Assembly: GCA_030835925.1 (NCBI GenBank)
Contig: JAURQW010000016.1
Location: 68,731 to 102,209, forward strand
From: Gammaproteobacteria bacterium
GTDB lineage: Bacteria > Pseudomonadota > Gammaproteobacteria > GCA-002705445 > GCA-002716945
Length of the DNA stretch: 33,479 nt
Direction of reading: 5' to 3'
Below the pieces are notes generated by a model. The model worked only from the letters and a program-made list of their open reading frames with translations, made no database searches and was not told where the DNA came from. A program made the translations under genes and the position numbers. Positions 26,368 through 33,479 of this stretch are shown piece after piece (the stretch's first letter is position 1; each line of letters opens with the position of its first letter).

Positions 26368-27051
26368 ATGGACATAATTCCTGTTTTAGACATATTAAAT
26401 AATAAAGTAGTTAAAGCCATTAAGGGTGATAGAGCTAAGTATAAGTCTATCGACTCTAGGCTATATAATAGCATAGAGCCAATAGAGATAATAAAGCAGT
26501 TATCGAAAAGATATGCTCCACATATATTGTATATAGCCGATTTAGATGCAATTTCTAATAATAAGGTTAATCATGAATTATTTAATAAAATATTACATAT
26601 ATTTCCTAAAATAGATTTTTGGATAGATACGGGAATGAACAAAATAAACCTTGTGAAAAAATATAAAAACTATACTCCTATATTCTGTAGTGAAAATTCT
26701 AAAGGTTTTGATTTAGTCTCATCTAAAAATAATAAATATATATGTTCTTTGGACTTTAAAAATTCTTTTCTAGGAACAAAACCTATATACAAACATAAAA
26801 GATATTTACCCAATAAGATTATTATTATGGATTTATTGCAAGTTGGCTCAGTAAATAATTTGAATTATAAAATTGCAAAAAAAATTATCAAGAATGATAA
26901 GAAAGATTATTATATAGCTGGAGGAGTTAAAAAAGTTTTGGATATTAGGAAAGCCAGGCAAATTGGAGCAAAAGGGGTACTCGTATCATCAATACTTCAT
27001 AGGAGTAAATTGACAAGGTTGTTCATACAAAAAGAAAAAACCAGCCTATAA
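26368..27051 (+). CDS. HisA/HisF-like TIM-barrel protein of the C1 island
   Basis: The 227-residue protein follows the HisA fold: MDIIPVLDI with Asp8, ILYIADLDAIS, a second aspartate at Asp129 (CSLDFK), and the phosphate-binding AGGVKKVLDIRKARQIGAKGVLVSSIL (184-210). Both aspartates needed for Amadori rearrangement in HisA are kept. HisA-like paralogues of unknown substrate occur in archaeal and methylotroph C1 islands, and no other his gene is nearby, so histidine synthesis is unlikely to be its job. It stands alone on the plus strand. It starts 3 bp from the divergent MfnD-like gene and ends inside the terminator hairpin of the convergent fae operon. No Shine-Dalgarno is visible. Confidence 0.8.
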   Translation: MDIIPVLDILNNKVVKAIKGDRAKYKSIDSRLYNSIEPIEIIKQLSKRYAPHILYIADLDAISNNKVNHELFNKILHIFPKIDFWIDTGMNKINLVKKYKNYTPIFCSENSKGFDLVSSKNNKYICSLDFKNSFLGTKPIYKHKRYLPNKIIIMDLLQVGSVNNLNYKIAKKIIKNDKKDYYIAGGVKKVLDIRKARQIGAKGVLVSSILHRSKLTRLFIQKEKTSL

Positions 27052-27063
27052 ATAGACTGGTTT
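27038..27063 (-). terminator. rho-independent terminator of the fae operon
   Basis: AAACCAG (27038-27044) pairs with CTGGTTT (27057-27063), and further base pairs close a 4-nt loop. In minus-strand RNA the inner mismatch is a G-U wobble, giving an 11-bp stem. The minus strand then reads TTTTTTCTTTTT, including the last stem bases, a strong U-tract. It starts 25 nt after the fae stop. The hairpin overlaps the last codons and stop of the plus-strand HisA-like gene. With only TTTGATC after it on that strand, it may end that transcript weakly too. Confidence 0.85.
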
Positions 27064-27088
27064 GATCAAAAGTTGAATAACTACCTGC

Positions 27089-27610
27089 TTACGCTTGTCC
27101 TGAGAAAGGATGTTGTTTAGCATCTGCACTAGCAACCACTTCATCAGCTGTTGGCGAACCAGACACTGCTCTTGAAATAGCTTCTTTAACTGCTTTGTAG
27201 TTATACTCATAGATTCTTCCGTCATCATTAGCATCCCAATGAATGAAAACACCTACGCAAATAAATACATCATTAGCTTCAGCTGCTGGGATTGTTCCAT
27301 CTTTTACACTATCAGCAACTGCCATAGATACGGCTGCTTGTGCTGGACCGAACATTTGCACAGCTTGTTTAGCTCCTTTAATTGTAACTTTGTTGAACAT
27401 TACAGTTGCTGGTTTTACCATTAGGTTTGGTTGAGAAACCGCTAAAAGTGATGTGAAACCATCTTTGTTATTACATAATGTATTACAAAATGCATCTTCA
27501 ACAGCTGAACCGCGAGGACCCATAATTAAGTCAATATGAGCAATCTCGTTATCGCCGCCTTCTGTTACAACTAGGCTTTCACCAGTTAGTACTTTATCAA
27601 TTACTGCCAT
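27089..27610 (-). CDS. fae: formaldehyde-activating enzyme Fae
   Basis: Fae speeds the condensation of formaldehyde with H4MPT to methylene-H4MPT in the cytoplasm. The 173-residue protein has the normal length and very high conservation: [16 protein letters not shown] with the conserved His25, [40 protein letters not shown] and the terminal HPF. A strong Shine-Dalgarno (AGGAG, 27622-27618, 7-nt spacing) and a visibly richer GC and codon use than neighbours fit an abundant protein. A 67-bp gap upstream holds an 8-bp hairpin and possible promoter-like sequences, so fae may have extra expression of its own. A strong terminator follows. Confidence 0.98.
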   Translation of the reverse strand: MAVIDKVLTGESLVVTEGGDNEIAHIDLIMGPRGSAVEDAFCNTLCNNKDGFTSLLAVSQPNLMVKPATVMFNKVTIKGAKQAVQMFGPAQAAVSMAVADSVKDGTIPAAEANDVFICVGVFIHWDANDDGRIYEYNYKAVKEAISRAVSGSPTADEVVASADAKQHPFSGQA

Positions 27611-27677
27611 TTGTTATCTCCTGTTTTATTAAATGAGAAATACTTTTTACCATCTTTAAAACAAAGATAGATGATTA

Positions 27678-28556
27678 TTAGTTATTACCTGAAATCTTGT
27701 AAATCATCAGGCTAGCTACTAATAAATCTGCGGTAGTTCCCGGGTTAATTCCTTTTTTCTTATATTCATAATCCAAATTATTAAGCGCTTTTGCGAGATA
27801 ATCAGGATCATATTCCCTGTCTAGTATTTTTAGCAAATCATGGGCATTATTACTAGTCTTTTTTGCTATTTTATCACCAAATTTACGAGAAATATGAGAA
27901 TCTGGTATTTTAGCAAGAATTTCTATAAACAATAACGATAATGATATATCCAATGACTCATACCTTTGATTAAGAAATTCCAACTTAGGTATAATAAAAT
28001 CAAAGATGTCACTAAAGTTATGAGAATATTGGTATGAAATCCTATCATATTCTTGAGAATAATCCATTATTTCTTTAATACTAGCATTTGGATATGATGC
28101 AGTATCATACATATCTGTATCTCCTAGCCCTCCTGGCGACGAGATATTGATGGCAGCACATAAATCATGAGTATCCTTGATCGATGTGGTAGCTAGTGTT
28201 TTTTTGATACCCTCTCTAAGGTCTAAAAGATTAAAATCAATATATGATTGAATAACTGGAGCACAAAGAAGAATTATGCCTAGATTTGTGTTCACATTTA
28301 TCTGCGCCCGAGTAACCTTTACAGATTCAAGAATTCTTTTTCCAAAAGAATGATTTTGATTAAATAACTCTTTCGAACTAAGGATAGCGCTATCCAAATA
28401 ATCTTGTGCTTTTGTATCTTTATGAGATGAAAGCAAGTTCACGTTTCCAGGTTTGATTAGTTCAATATCTTTTTTGCAAGAAAAGAGGTATGCGGTCTTT
28501 AGATCATCAATAGAATGTTTATCTTTGTCTATGAAAAAGTTAGCTTGATGGGTCAT
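27678..28556 (-). CDS. triphosphoribosyl-dephospho-CoA synthase-like (CitG/MdcB family)
   Basis: The 292-residue, mostly helical protein shows motifs of the CitG/MdcB family: LIKPGNVNLLSSHKD near residue 40, NTNLGIILLCAPVIQ, INISSPGGLGDTDMYD and the C-terminal INPGTTADLLVASLMIY. True CitG makes the prosthetic group precursor of citrate lyase from ATP and dephospho-CoA. No lyase is present here, and related genes are regularly found in methylotroph H4MPT islands (probably the gene called orf5 in Methylobacterium). A triphosphoribosyl- or ribosyl-transfer role in cofactor synthesis is an attractive but unproven inference. It lies 6 bp after the RimK-like gene. Confidence 0.82.
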   Translation of the reverse strand: MTHQANFFIDKDKHSIDDLKTAYLFSCKKDIELIKPGNVNLLSSHKDTKAQDYLDSAILSSKELFNQNHSFGKRILESVKVTRAQINVNTNLGIILLCAPVIQSYIDFNLLDLREGIKKTLATTSIKDTHDLCAAINISSPGGLGDTDMYDTASYPNASIKEIMDYSQEYDRISYQYSHNFSDIFDFIIPKLEFLNQRYESLDISLSLLFIEILAKIPDSHISRKFGDKIAKKTSNNAHDLLKILDREYDPDYLAKALNNLDYEYKKKGINPGTTADLLVASLMIYKISGNN

Positions 28557-28562
28557 GTATTA

Positions 28563-29468
28563 TTATTGAATAGAAATATTAGTTTCTTTGACATTATGAT
28601 TAAGGAAAGAATTGACAATTTGATCAGAAATATTTTCATTAATTATTGATTGCATTCCTCTCCAAGCTGGAATGCTGTTTACCTCAATAATATAATTTTT
28701 ATCATTAGATTTAATTATATCAACACCGCAAAAAGGTATGTTTATGGTTTCAGCAGCCTTAATGGCAACATCAATTAGATCTTTATCAAATTTTACAGAT
28801 ACACACTTGCCACCTCTAGAATAATTGTTTATATATGAATTACCATACCTTGCCATTGTATATGTTTTATAACTACTTCCAGATTTTATGACTAATACTC
28901 TGTAATCATGGGATGGTTCAGTCTCAAGAAATTCTTGAATATAATAAATACTAGAATCATTAGAAATTTTCTTAAAATCATTAATATTACTAATTTTAAC
29001 TATATTTTCTCCTTGTGACCCAAAAAGAGGTTTAAAAATAAGACTATGTTTTTTTAATAAGTTTTTTGTATTCTCTATTGAGCTATCAATATCTCTAAAG
29101 ATCCATGTCTTAGGAGTTAGTAGATTTGCCTCTTTAAGTCTAATACTTGTAAGCGACTTATCTACGGTAGTCTCGATACTCTCAGAAGTATTCATGACAT
29201 TAATATTATTTGACTCAAAAATTTTAAGAATGTTAAGGTTAATAATTACTTGTTCTAATGTACCGCCAGGTACATGTCTAACAAAAACATCTGTGAAATC
29301 ACTTAACTCTTTATTATTTAAAAATACCTTGTTTGCGCTATCTTCAATTCTTATAGAGAGATCTTCTAGACATGCAGATTCTACAGTTACATTATTCTTT
29401 TTAAAAGATTTATATAGCTGAGAATAATGCCAGCCTTTTAGGTCGGTAAGAATGAGTACTTTTCTCAT
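28563..29468 (-). CDS. RimK/MptN-like ATP-grasp ligase
   Basis: The 301-residue protein resembles RimK and the archaeal MptN, which ligate glutamate to a carboxylate. An N-terminal domain (about 1-100, VFVRHVPGGTLEQVI) precedes an ATP-grasp domain with FKPLFGSQGENIVKI, YYIQEFLE, SRGGKCVSVKF and FCGVDIIKSNDKNYIIEVNSIPAWRGMQ, containing the metal-binding Glu and Asn. In this setting it probably adds an amino acid to the methanopterin side chain or to methylofuran. Which substrate is used cannot be told from sequence. Its ATG overlaps the mch stop by 4 bp. It probably corresponds to an orf7-type gene of known methylotroph islands. Confidence 0.82.
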   Translation of the reverse strand: MRKVLILTDLKGWHYSQLYKSFKKNNVTVESACLEDLSIRIEDSANKVFLNNKELSDFTDVFVRHVPGGTLEQVIINLNILKIFESNNINVMNTSESIETTVDKSLTSIRLKEANLLTPKTWIFRDIDSSIENTKNLLKKHSLIFKPLFGSQGENIVKISNINDFKKISNDSSIYYIQEFLETEPSHDYRVLVIKSGSSYKTYTMARYGNSYINNYSRGGKCVSVKFDKDLIDVAIKAAETINIPFCGVDIIKSNDKNYIIEVNSIPAWRGMQSIINENISDQIVNSFLNHNVKETNISIQ

Positions 29469-30433
29469 TTATTAAATGATGCATCTATTAATTCAAGATT
29501 CGTATTGCCTTCAATAAAGGTTTTTCCTGTCTTTAGTGTTGAAACTATAACTTTTGCTGGGCTGAATAAGAGTTTATCAATCTTATAAAAATCATATTTA
29601 TATTCTTTAAATATATCTGCGAATGGTTTTCCATAATCTGAAGATGTAGAGCTTGGCAGTCTTTTTGCTAACTCAAAAGCTTCATCGTCTGGAACATCAA
29701 CAAATAAATGAACAGTTCCTCCATACAATATTGCGTCATTTGTCCTTCCCATACCTATCAAGAAATCCGGGGCCGGCGGAGGTACTGGGGCAGACCCAAA
29801 ACCATCAACAACTTTATCCAAAGGAAATCCTATTTCATGGAGCTTATGCATGCCAACCTCCAAAACTCTTCCAACAACTTGAACGCTGCCCGATAAAGAC
29901 TTGGTCGGGGTCAGGATTATTGTTAAGTTCTTCTCACTTACTCCACAGTCTGTTGAAATTTTATCAATTATTTCTTGTGGCGGATTTCTATCCACCTCCA
30001 ACACTACAACTGTAGAGTAGAATTTGTCCGAATAGTCTAAATCTTTGAATAAATCCTCTTTAAGCGCTAAAGCTCTACACGGGCCCGATCCTAATGCATT
30101 AAAATTATCTTCCTCTTTAACGAATGATAGGTTCCAACCTGCATACTGACTAGCTAAACAACTCAAAACTGGATTAGTGCTACTGACATTAATGGTTAAT
30201 GGCCAATTATCTGTGTTTGATGTCATCGTTAAATCAACTTTACCCAAACCACCCATGCAAATCTCTGTGATGAGTCTTCCCGACTCTAAACAACCATTAT
30301 AGTTAATACCTGCATCAACTATTTTGGCTCCACCCTCTGAAGTATGCACACCAATGTTTAGCTGATCAGCTTTTTCGAGTAGTTTTTCAACCAAGGGTTT
30401 TACAGTCTTATTTATACTTATTTTGTCATTCAT
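29465..30433 (-). CDS. mch: methenyl-H4MPT cyclohydrolase Mch
   Basis: Mch hydrolyses methenyl-H4MPT to N5-formyl-H4MPT, the step after MtdB. The 322-residue protein has the normal size and the conserved segments VHTSEGGAKIVDAGIN, LITEICMGGLGKVDL, SSTNPVLSCLASQYAGWNLS, ALGSGPCRAL, VDGFGSAPVPPPAPDFLIGMGRTNDAILYGG and GKPFADIF. It starts 3 bp after the upstream ATP-grasp gene and overlaps the RimK-like gene by 4 bp. Together with fae and mtdB it shows a functioning H4MPT-linked formaldehyde oxidation route. Confidence 0.97.
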   Translation of the reverse strand: MNDKISINKTVKPLVEKLLEKADQLNIGVHTSEGGAKIVDAGINYNGCLESGRLITEICMGGLGKVDLTMTSNTDNWPLTINVSSTNPVLSCLASQYAGWNLSFVKEEDNFNALGSGPCRALALKEDLFKDLDYSDKFYSTVVVLEVDRNPPQEIIDKISTDCGVSEKNLTIILTPTKSLSGSVQVVGRVLEVGMHKLHEIGFPLDKVVDGFGSAPVPPPAPDFLIGMGRTNDAILYGGTVHLFVDVPDDEAFELAKRLPSSTSSDYGKPFADIFKEYKYDFYKIDKLLFSPAKVIVSTLKTGKTFIEGNTNLELIDASFNK

Positions 30434-30436
30434 AAT

Positions 30437-31504
30437 TTAAATAACTATATCATAAAAGCTATAGTAATCTCCTAATTTTGATATATTTTCTCTAAGTTTA
30501 GATATTAATTCTGATTCTGAAGGCGCGCTGAGATATATAGAAAATATTGGGTCACCTGCATTAATATGTTCCCCTTCTTTTGGTATATTAGTCATCCAAT
30601 TCTCATCTAGATATTTCTTGAAAAAAAAATCCTCCTTTGCAAATAAGTGAACAAAACCATATGATATTTGTTTAATACATGATAATTGGCTAAGCGAGAC
30701 ATCATCTTCATTTATATGTAATCGCAATAATCTATTATCATTTATATCATTATATATTTTAAATGTTGATGTTATTCTTGGGTTAATATCTAAAATATAA
30801 ACATCATTTTTAATTATTTTAAAGTCGATATTATTATACCCTCTTAAAGACAAATCTAAAGCCAAACCATTAAAAGCTGGGATAGTCTTTTGAAGAGTTT
30901 CAGTTGGCTTAATCGATATTGCTCCAGCATGTACAAAAGGGTGATCTGGAAAACTTTTGAGCAATAAGAGATTATTAAATCCTAAAAATTTAAACCCATC
31001 TTCATTGCAAAAAAAAGAGATAGAAAAAGTCTTTCCTGGTAAATATTTCTGTTTATAGTGACTCAATTCAGATTTAGCTTTCAAACTAATTCCACAACCA
31101 CCAGAACCATATAAGGGTTTCCAAATAAACTTATTATCGACTGATCTATCTTGCTCAAAGTCTTCAGGTCTTTTAAGATTATGAGCTTCAAAAATATTTT
31201 TCAAAGAACCTAAGTTGTATATCTTGGTTAAGATGTGCAAATTATTACCTTTTACTACAAGTTTTTTCATGAGTAAATCATAAATACTCTTTTTGTTTTC
31301 AAGGCCAGAGCCATAAACAAGATAAGATGAACCATGATTTGATAATACGTTGTTAATAAAATTTTTGATAAAATCTAGATCTTGTAGTTTTTGAATATTT
31401 CTATGATTAAATTCATCAATAGCATAAGTAGTATAGTTTAATTCTGATAACTTATTTTCTAAATAAGACGTATCAGAATTTACCAATACTATTGCTCTAG
31501 ACAT
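30437..31504 (-). CDS. ATP-grasp protein of the C1 island (OrfY-like)
   Basis: The 355-residue protein has an ATP-grasp core: FIWKPLYGSGGCGISLK (about 128-144), GKTFSISFFCNEDG, and NNIDFKIIKNDVYILDINPRITSTF with metal-binding Asp and Asn. A C-terminal extension follows (about 285-355: GDPIFSIYLSAPSESELISKL), reminiscent of the C-terminal barrels of carboxylase-type ATP-grasp enzymes. An uncharacterised ATP-grasp gene, usually called orfY, accompanies mch in methylotroph islands, and this is probably it. The substrate is unknown. It overlaps the mtdB stop by a single base (TAATG), so translation is coupled. It is one of three ATP-grasp proteins in the island. Confidence 0.78.
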   Translation of the reverse strand: MSRAIVLVNSDTSYLENKLSELNYTTYAIDEFNHRNIQKLQDLDFIKNFINNVLSNHGSSYLVYGSGLENKKSIYDLLMKKLVVKGNNLHILTKIYNLGSLKNIFEAHNLKRPEDFEQDRSVDNKFIWKPLYGSGGCGISLKAKSELSHYKQKYLPGKTFSISFFCNEDGFKFLGFNNLLLLKSFPDHPFVHAGAISIKPTETLQKTIPAFNGLALDLSLRGYNNIDFKIIKNDVYILDINPRITSTFKIYNDINDNRLLRLHINEDDVSLSQLSCIKQISYGFVHLFAKEDFFFKKYLDENWMTNIPKEGEHINAGDPIFSIYLSAPSESELISKLRENISKLGDYYSFYDIVI

Positions 31505-32394
31505 TAGACATTTTTTTGAGCAAACTCAAAAGCATGTTCAAAATGCAAATATACAGGCTTGTCTGAATTACGCATCAATTTCAAGCATTCATGCTGCGAC
31601 TTATATTTTACATTTCCAATTGCTAGAGCGCCAATACCATAACATCCTGAATTTGAATTCTTCATTTCTACTACATTATCCATGGCGTCTACTCCTGCAA
31701 TACCTGCAGGTGGAACAGCATTTACATCTGCACATATTTTTAAATTACTAGCATTTGCAATCAAAGTATCATCCATCAATTGAATACCTGCTGCACCTGT
31801 ATTAAAAACTACATCAGCATCAGACAAAAAATCCGCTTTTTCAGCATCTACGGCTCCAGTAACTGACTTAGATCCATATTTATCATTACATATTCCAGCA
31901 ATAGTCTCAGCCTTTTCTAAACTTCTTCCAACCAGTAATACATCATTTCCAGCTTTTGCGCTGATAACAGCAGATGCAACACCAACGGGCCCAGTACCAC
32001 CGAGAATCACAACTTTTTTTCCTGAAAAGTTTTCAGAAAACTTATCCTTCAAAGCCTTCTCAGTTATAGCAACCATTCCTGCAGCAGTAGTAAATGCACC
32101 ACTTGGATCAGCAAATACTGGAACCTCAAAAGGTGGAACCATGTGCTTCTTTGCCTCAACAATCATATCCATTGCTAAGTGACTGTCTCTGCCTCCTATG
32201 AAAATGCCAGTTTTTTTTAGCGCTGAGGGAGATCTGGAAAATATTGTATCTTGGACAAGAGCCTGAATCTCATCCATGCTAACATCAGTATATGGAATTA
32301 TAGAATCCCAGCCTGCATCAAAAGCCATATTAGCATCGAAAGGGCTCGTGTTTTTTTCTGACGTTATCATATGTAATAAAAAAGGTTTTTCCAT
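31504..32394 (-). CDS. mtdB: NAD(P)-dependent methylene-H4MPT dehydrogenase MtdB
   Basis: MtdB oxidises methylene-H4MPT to methenyl-H4MPT with NAD or NADP. The 296-residue protein has the family N-terminus LHMITSEKNTSPFDANMAFDAGWD, FADPSGAFTTAAGMVA, and the Rossmann dinucleotide loop VVILGGTGPVGVASAVISAK (about 125-145). It ends with NVKYKSQHECLKLM. The start is supported by a GGAG (32405-32402) 7 nt before the ATG. MtdB accepts only the methanopterin carrier; the folate-active relatives MtdA and MtdC are close, so pterin specificity is inferred from context. Confidence 0.94.
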   Translation of the reverse strand: MEKPFLLHMITSEKNTSPFDANMAFDAGWDSIIPYTDVSMDEIQALVQDTIFSRSPSALKKTGIFIGGRDSHLAMDMIVEAKKHMVPPFEVPVFADPSGAFTTAAGMVAITEKALKDKFSENFSGKKVVILGGTGPVGVASAVISAKAGNDVLLVGRSLEKAETIAGICNDKYGSKSVTGAVDAEKADFLSDADVVFNTGAAGIQLMDDTLIANASNLKICADVNAVPPAGIAGVDAMDNVVEMKNSNSGCYGIGALAIGNVKYKSQHECLKLMRNSDKPVYLHFEHAFEFAQKNV

Positions 32395-32414
32395 CTTAAG
32401 TCTCCATTTATGCT

Positions 32415-33364
32415 TTATTTACGTACTATCTTAAAACCCGAGTTCCATGGGCTAACGATATTTAATTGTACATTATTATACACGTTAAATTTATTTTGGA
32501 TAATACTTAAGAGCTCTTTAGCATGTAAATTTGATTCAACAAAGATATATGACATAGGACCCCAAGAGCTCTGTCCCATACCGATATTGTCATAATTTTT
32601 GATATACTTCATAATATTTGATATTGCAGGGCTCAAATACATCCCATTTTGTTTATCTGAATAAAAACCAGCAGTAATGCTCTGAAATTCAGTCAAATTT
32701 TTAGAAAAGTTTTGAAAATCCTTATAAACAATGGATGGAATGATGCCTCTAAGCAAAATACTGGATAATTCTGATTTTTTGTGACTTGCTCTATTATTTT
32801 TTTCAAAAAATTCCTTTTCTATATGTCCAGATGTACCTTTTAAATCCAAATCATTTAGAATTATAACTCTCCAATCTTTCGGAAAATTTGATGAGAACAT
32901 TGCTTTGGGTAATAGTTTTTCTTTTTTGCAAGCATCTACTACGAAACCACCATTTTTAAATATAGAAATCCCGGTGCCGGATCGTTGTCCTCTGTTATAA
33001 ATCTGAGCAATCTCATCAACACTCATTTTAAGATTTAAAAACTTACATAACGCTACACCTAAAGATAATGATAATTGTGAACCTGAACCAAGTCCCACAT
33101 GTGATAGAGGTTTACTGACAGTATTAATTTCAAAATGACTTTGGATTTTCATAGAATCTAAAAATTTAGAATAGGTGACATATATTTATTAGGTAAGTCA
33201 GAAATAAGTTTTTTAGAATGCTTGACAGATATTACTGTTTTATTTGAGTTGATAGCCAACCCCATACTTCCATATTTGTAGCCATATATATCATCAAAGC
33301 CATAGAAACCAAGATGTAATCTAGATGGCGATGTTATTATCAATTCTTTTCTTTTCTCAGTCAT
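32415..33364 (-). CDS. mptG: beta-ribofuranosylaminobenzene 5'-phosphate synthase, frame interrupted
   Basis: This GHMP-family enzyme condenses p-hydroxy- or p-aminobenzoate with phosphoribosyl pyrophosphate, the first committed step of methanopterin synthesis. The N-terminal part (33364-33158, LIITSPSRLHLGFYGF, GSMGLAIN) and the C-terminal part (from about 33190 down to 32415, PLSHVGLGSGSQLSLSLG, GQRSGTGISIF, MGQSSWGPMSYIF) lie in different frames. They join smoothly (NKIYVTYSKFLDSMKIQ) if one base is added near 33181-33190, giving a normal 316-residue protein. Because the rest of the pathway is intact, a one-base sequence error or recoding is more likely than a dead gene. It heads the C1 operon, 20 bp before mtdB. 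Confidence 0.85.
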
Positions 33365-33395
33365 AAGTATCTTTCAATATATTTTACGTACATAT

Positions 33396-33432
33396 TTTAT
33401 ACCTTTTATATACAAAGTGACATGGTTATAAT
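33396..33432. promoter_or_regulatory. divergent promoter region upstream of the C1 operon
   Basis: The 83-bp gap (33365-33447) between the beta-RFAP synthase ATG and a plus-strand ATG holds TATAAT at 33427-33432 on the plus strand and TATAAA at 33401-33396 on the minus strand. Neither has a convincing -35. The gap is very AT-rich, so these are candidates only, but both operons need promoters here. Confidence 0.35.
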
Positions 33433-33447
33433 GTAGAATATATTCAT

Positions 33448-33479
33448 ATGACAAGCCATAATAAAATTATTGATCTCGT
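33448..33479 (+). CDS. start of a divergent plus-strand gene (partial)
   Basis: An ATG at 33448 opens a frame reading MTSHNKIIDL that is still open at the window edge. A TATAAT at 33427-33432 lies 15 bp before it. Ten codons do not identify a family. The divergent position beside a C1 operon makes another C1 or cofactor gene plausible, but this is a guess. Confidence 0.35.
   Translation, partial: MTSHNKIIDL

Noticed and set aside
27046-27252. 68-residue minus-strand frame overlapping the 3' end of fae
   Set aside because: It is the other frame of the highly conserved fae gene and includes the terminator hairpin.
29653-30015. 120-residue open frame on the plus strand
   Set aside because: It is antisense to mch and has no recognisable motif or start signal.
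1-33479. tRNA genes, CRISPR arrays, insertion sequences, prophage
   Set aside because: I looked for tRNA loops, regular repeats, transposase motifs and long terminal inverted repeats and saw none. RNase P RNA is the only RNA gene I could support.

Overview
The window is AT-rich (roughly 30% G+C by eye), densely coded and tightly packed, with many 4-11 bp start/stop overlaps. It joins two gene blocks. One is a proteobacterial-type division and cell wall (dcw) cluster. The other is a tetrahydromethanopterin (H4MPT) and methylofuran C1-transfer island. A Gram-negative outer membrane is implied by lpxC, and meso-DAP peptidoglycan by the DNPR motif of MurE. Oxidation or detoxification of formaldehyde is implied by fae, mtdB and mch. 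The best guess is a streamlined, low-GC methylotrophic or methanotrophic proteobacterium. The rnpB-mraZ neighbourhood suits gamma- or betaproteobacteria, but the exact lineage cannot be fixed from this sequence.

Positions 55-16966 (minus strand) hold the dcw operon. Transcription order is mraZ, a 66-residue J-domain protein gene, rsmH, ftsL, ftsZ, ftsI, murE, murF, mraY, murD, ftsW, murG, murB, ddl, ftsQ, ftsA, lpxC. Three things depart from the textbook order: ftsZ sits between ftsL and ftsI instead of after ftsA, murC is missing between murG and murB, and a J-domain gene is inserted between mraZ and rsmH. A sigma70-like promoter and a 10-bp-phased array of TGG-type repeats (a MraZ operator) precede mraZ. 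A terminator-like hairpin sits just after ftsZ, inside the start of ftsI.

Positions 17078-19218 (minus strand) hold the RNase P RNA gene, a class I methyltransferase of unknown substrate, and dusA.

Positions 19275-23036 (plus strand) form a five-gene operon: a MobA-like nucleotidyltransferase, a DmrB/AfpA-type flavoprotein, a dihydropteroate-synthase-like protein, a DUF447-type protein and MfnB. It converges on a minus-strand operon at 23033-26364 holding pabB, an MfnF-like protein and an MfnD-like ATP-grasp ligase. These supply parts of H4MPT and methylofuran: p-aminobenzoate, the furan moiety and amino-acid ligation steps. A HisA-like gene (26368-27051, plus) starts only 3 bp from the divergent MfnD-like gene.

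Positions 27038-33364 (minus strand) form the core C1 operon: beta-RFAP synthase (apparently frameshifted), mtdB, an ATP-grasp protein gene, mch, a RimK-like ligase gene, a CitG/MdcB-like gene and fae, closed by a strong terminator. Fae condenses formaldehyde with H4MPT, MtdB oxidises methylene- to methenyl-H4MPT, and Mch hydrolyses it to formyl-H4MPT. The formyltransferase/hydrolase complex that uses methylofuran is not in the window. The last bases probably begin a divergent plus-strand gene.

I saw no tRNA, CRISPR array, insertion sequence or prophage gene.
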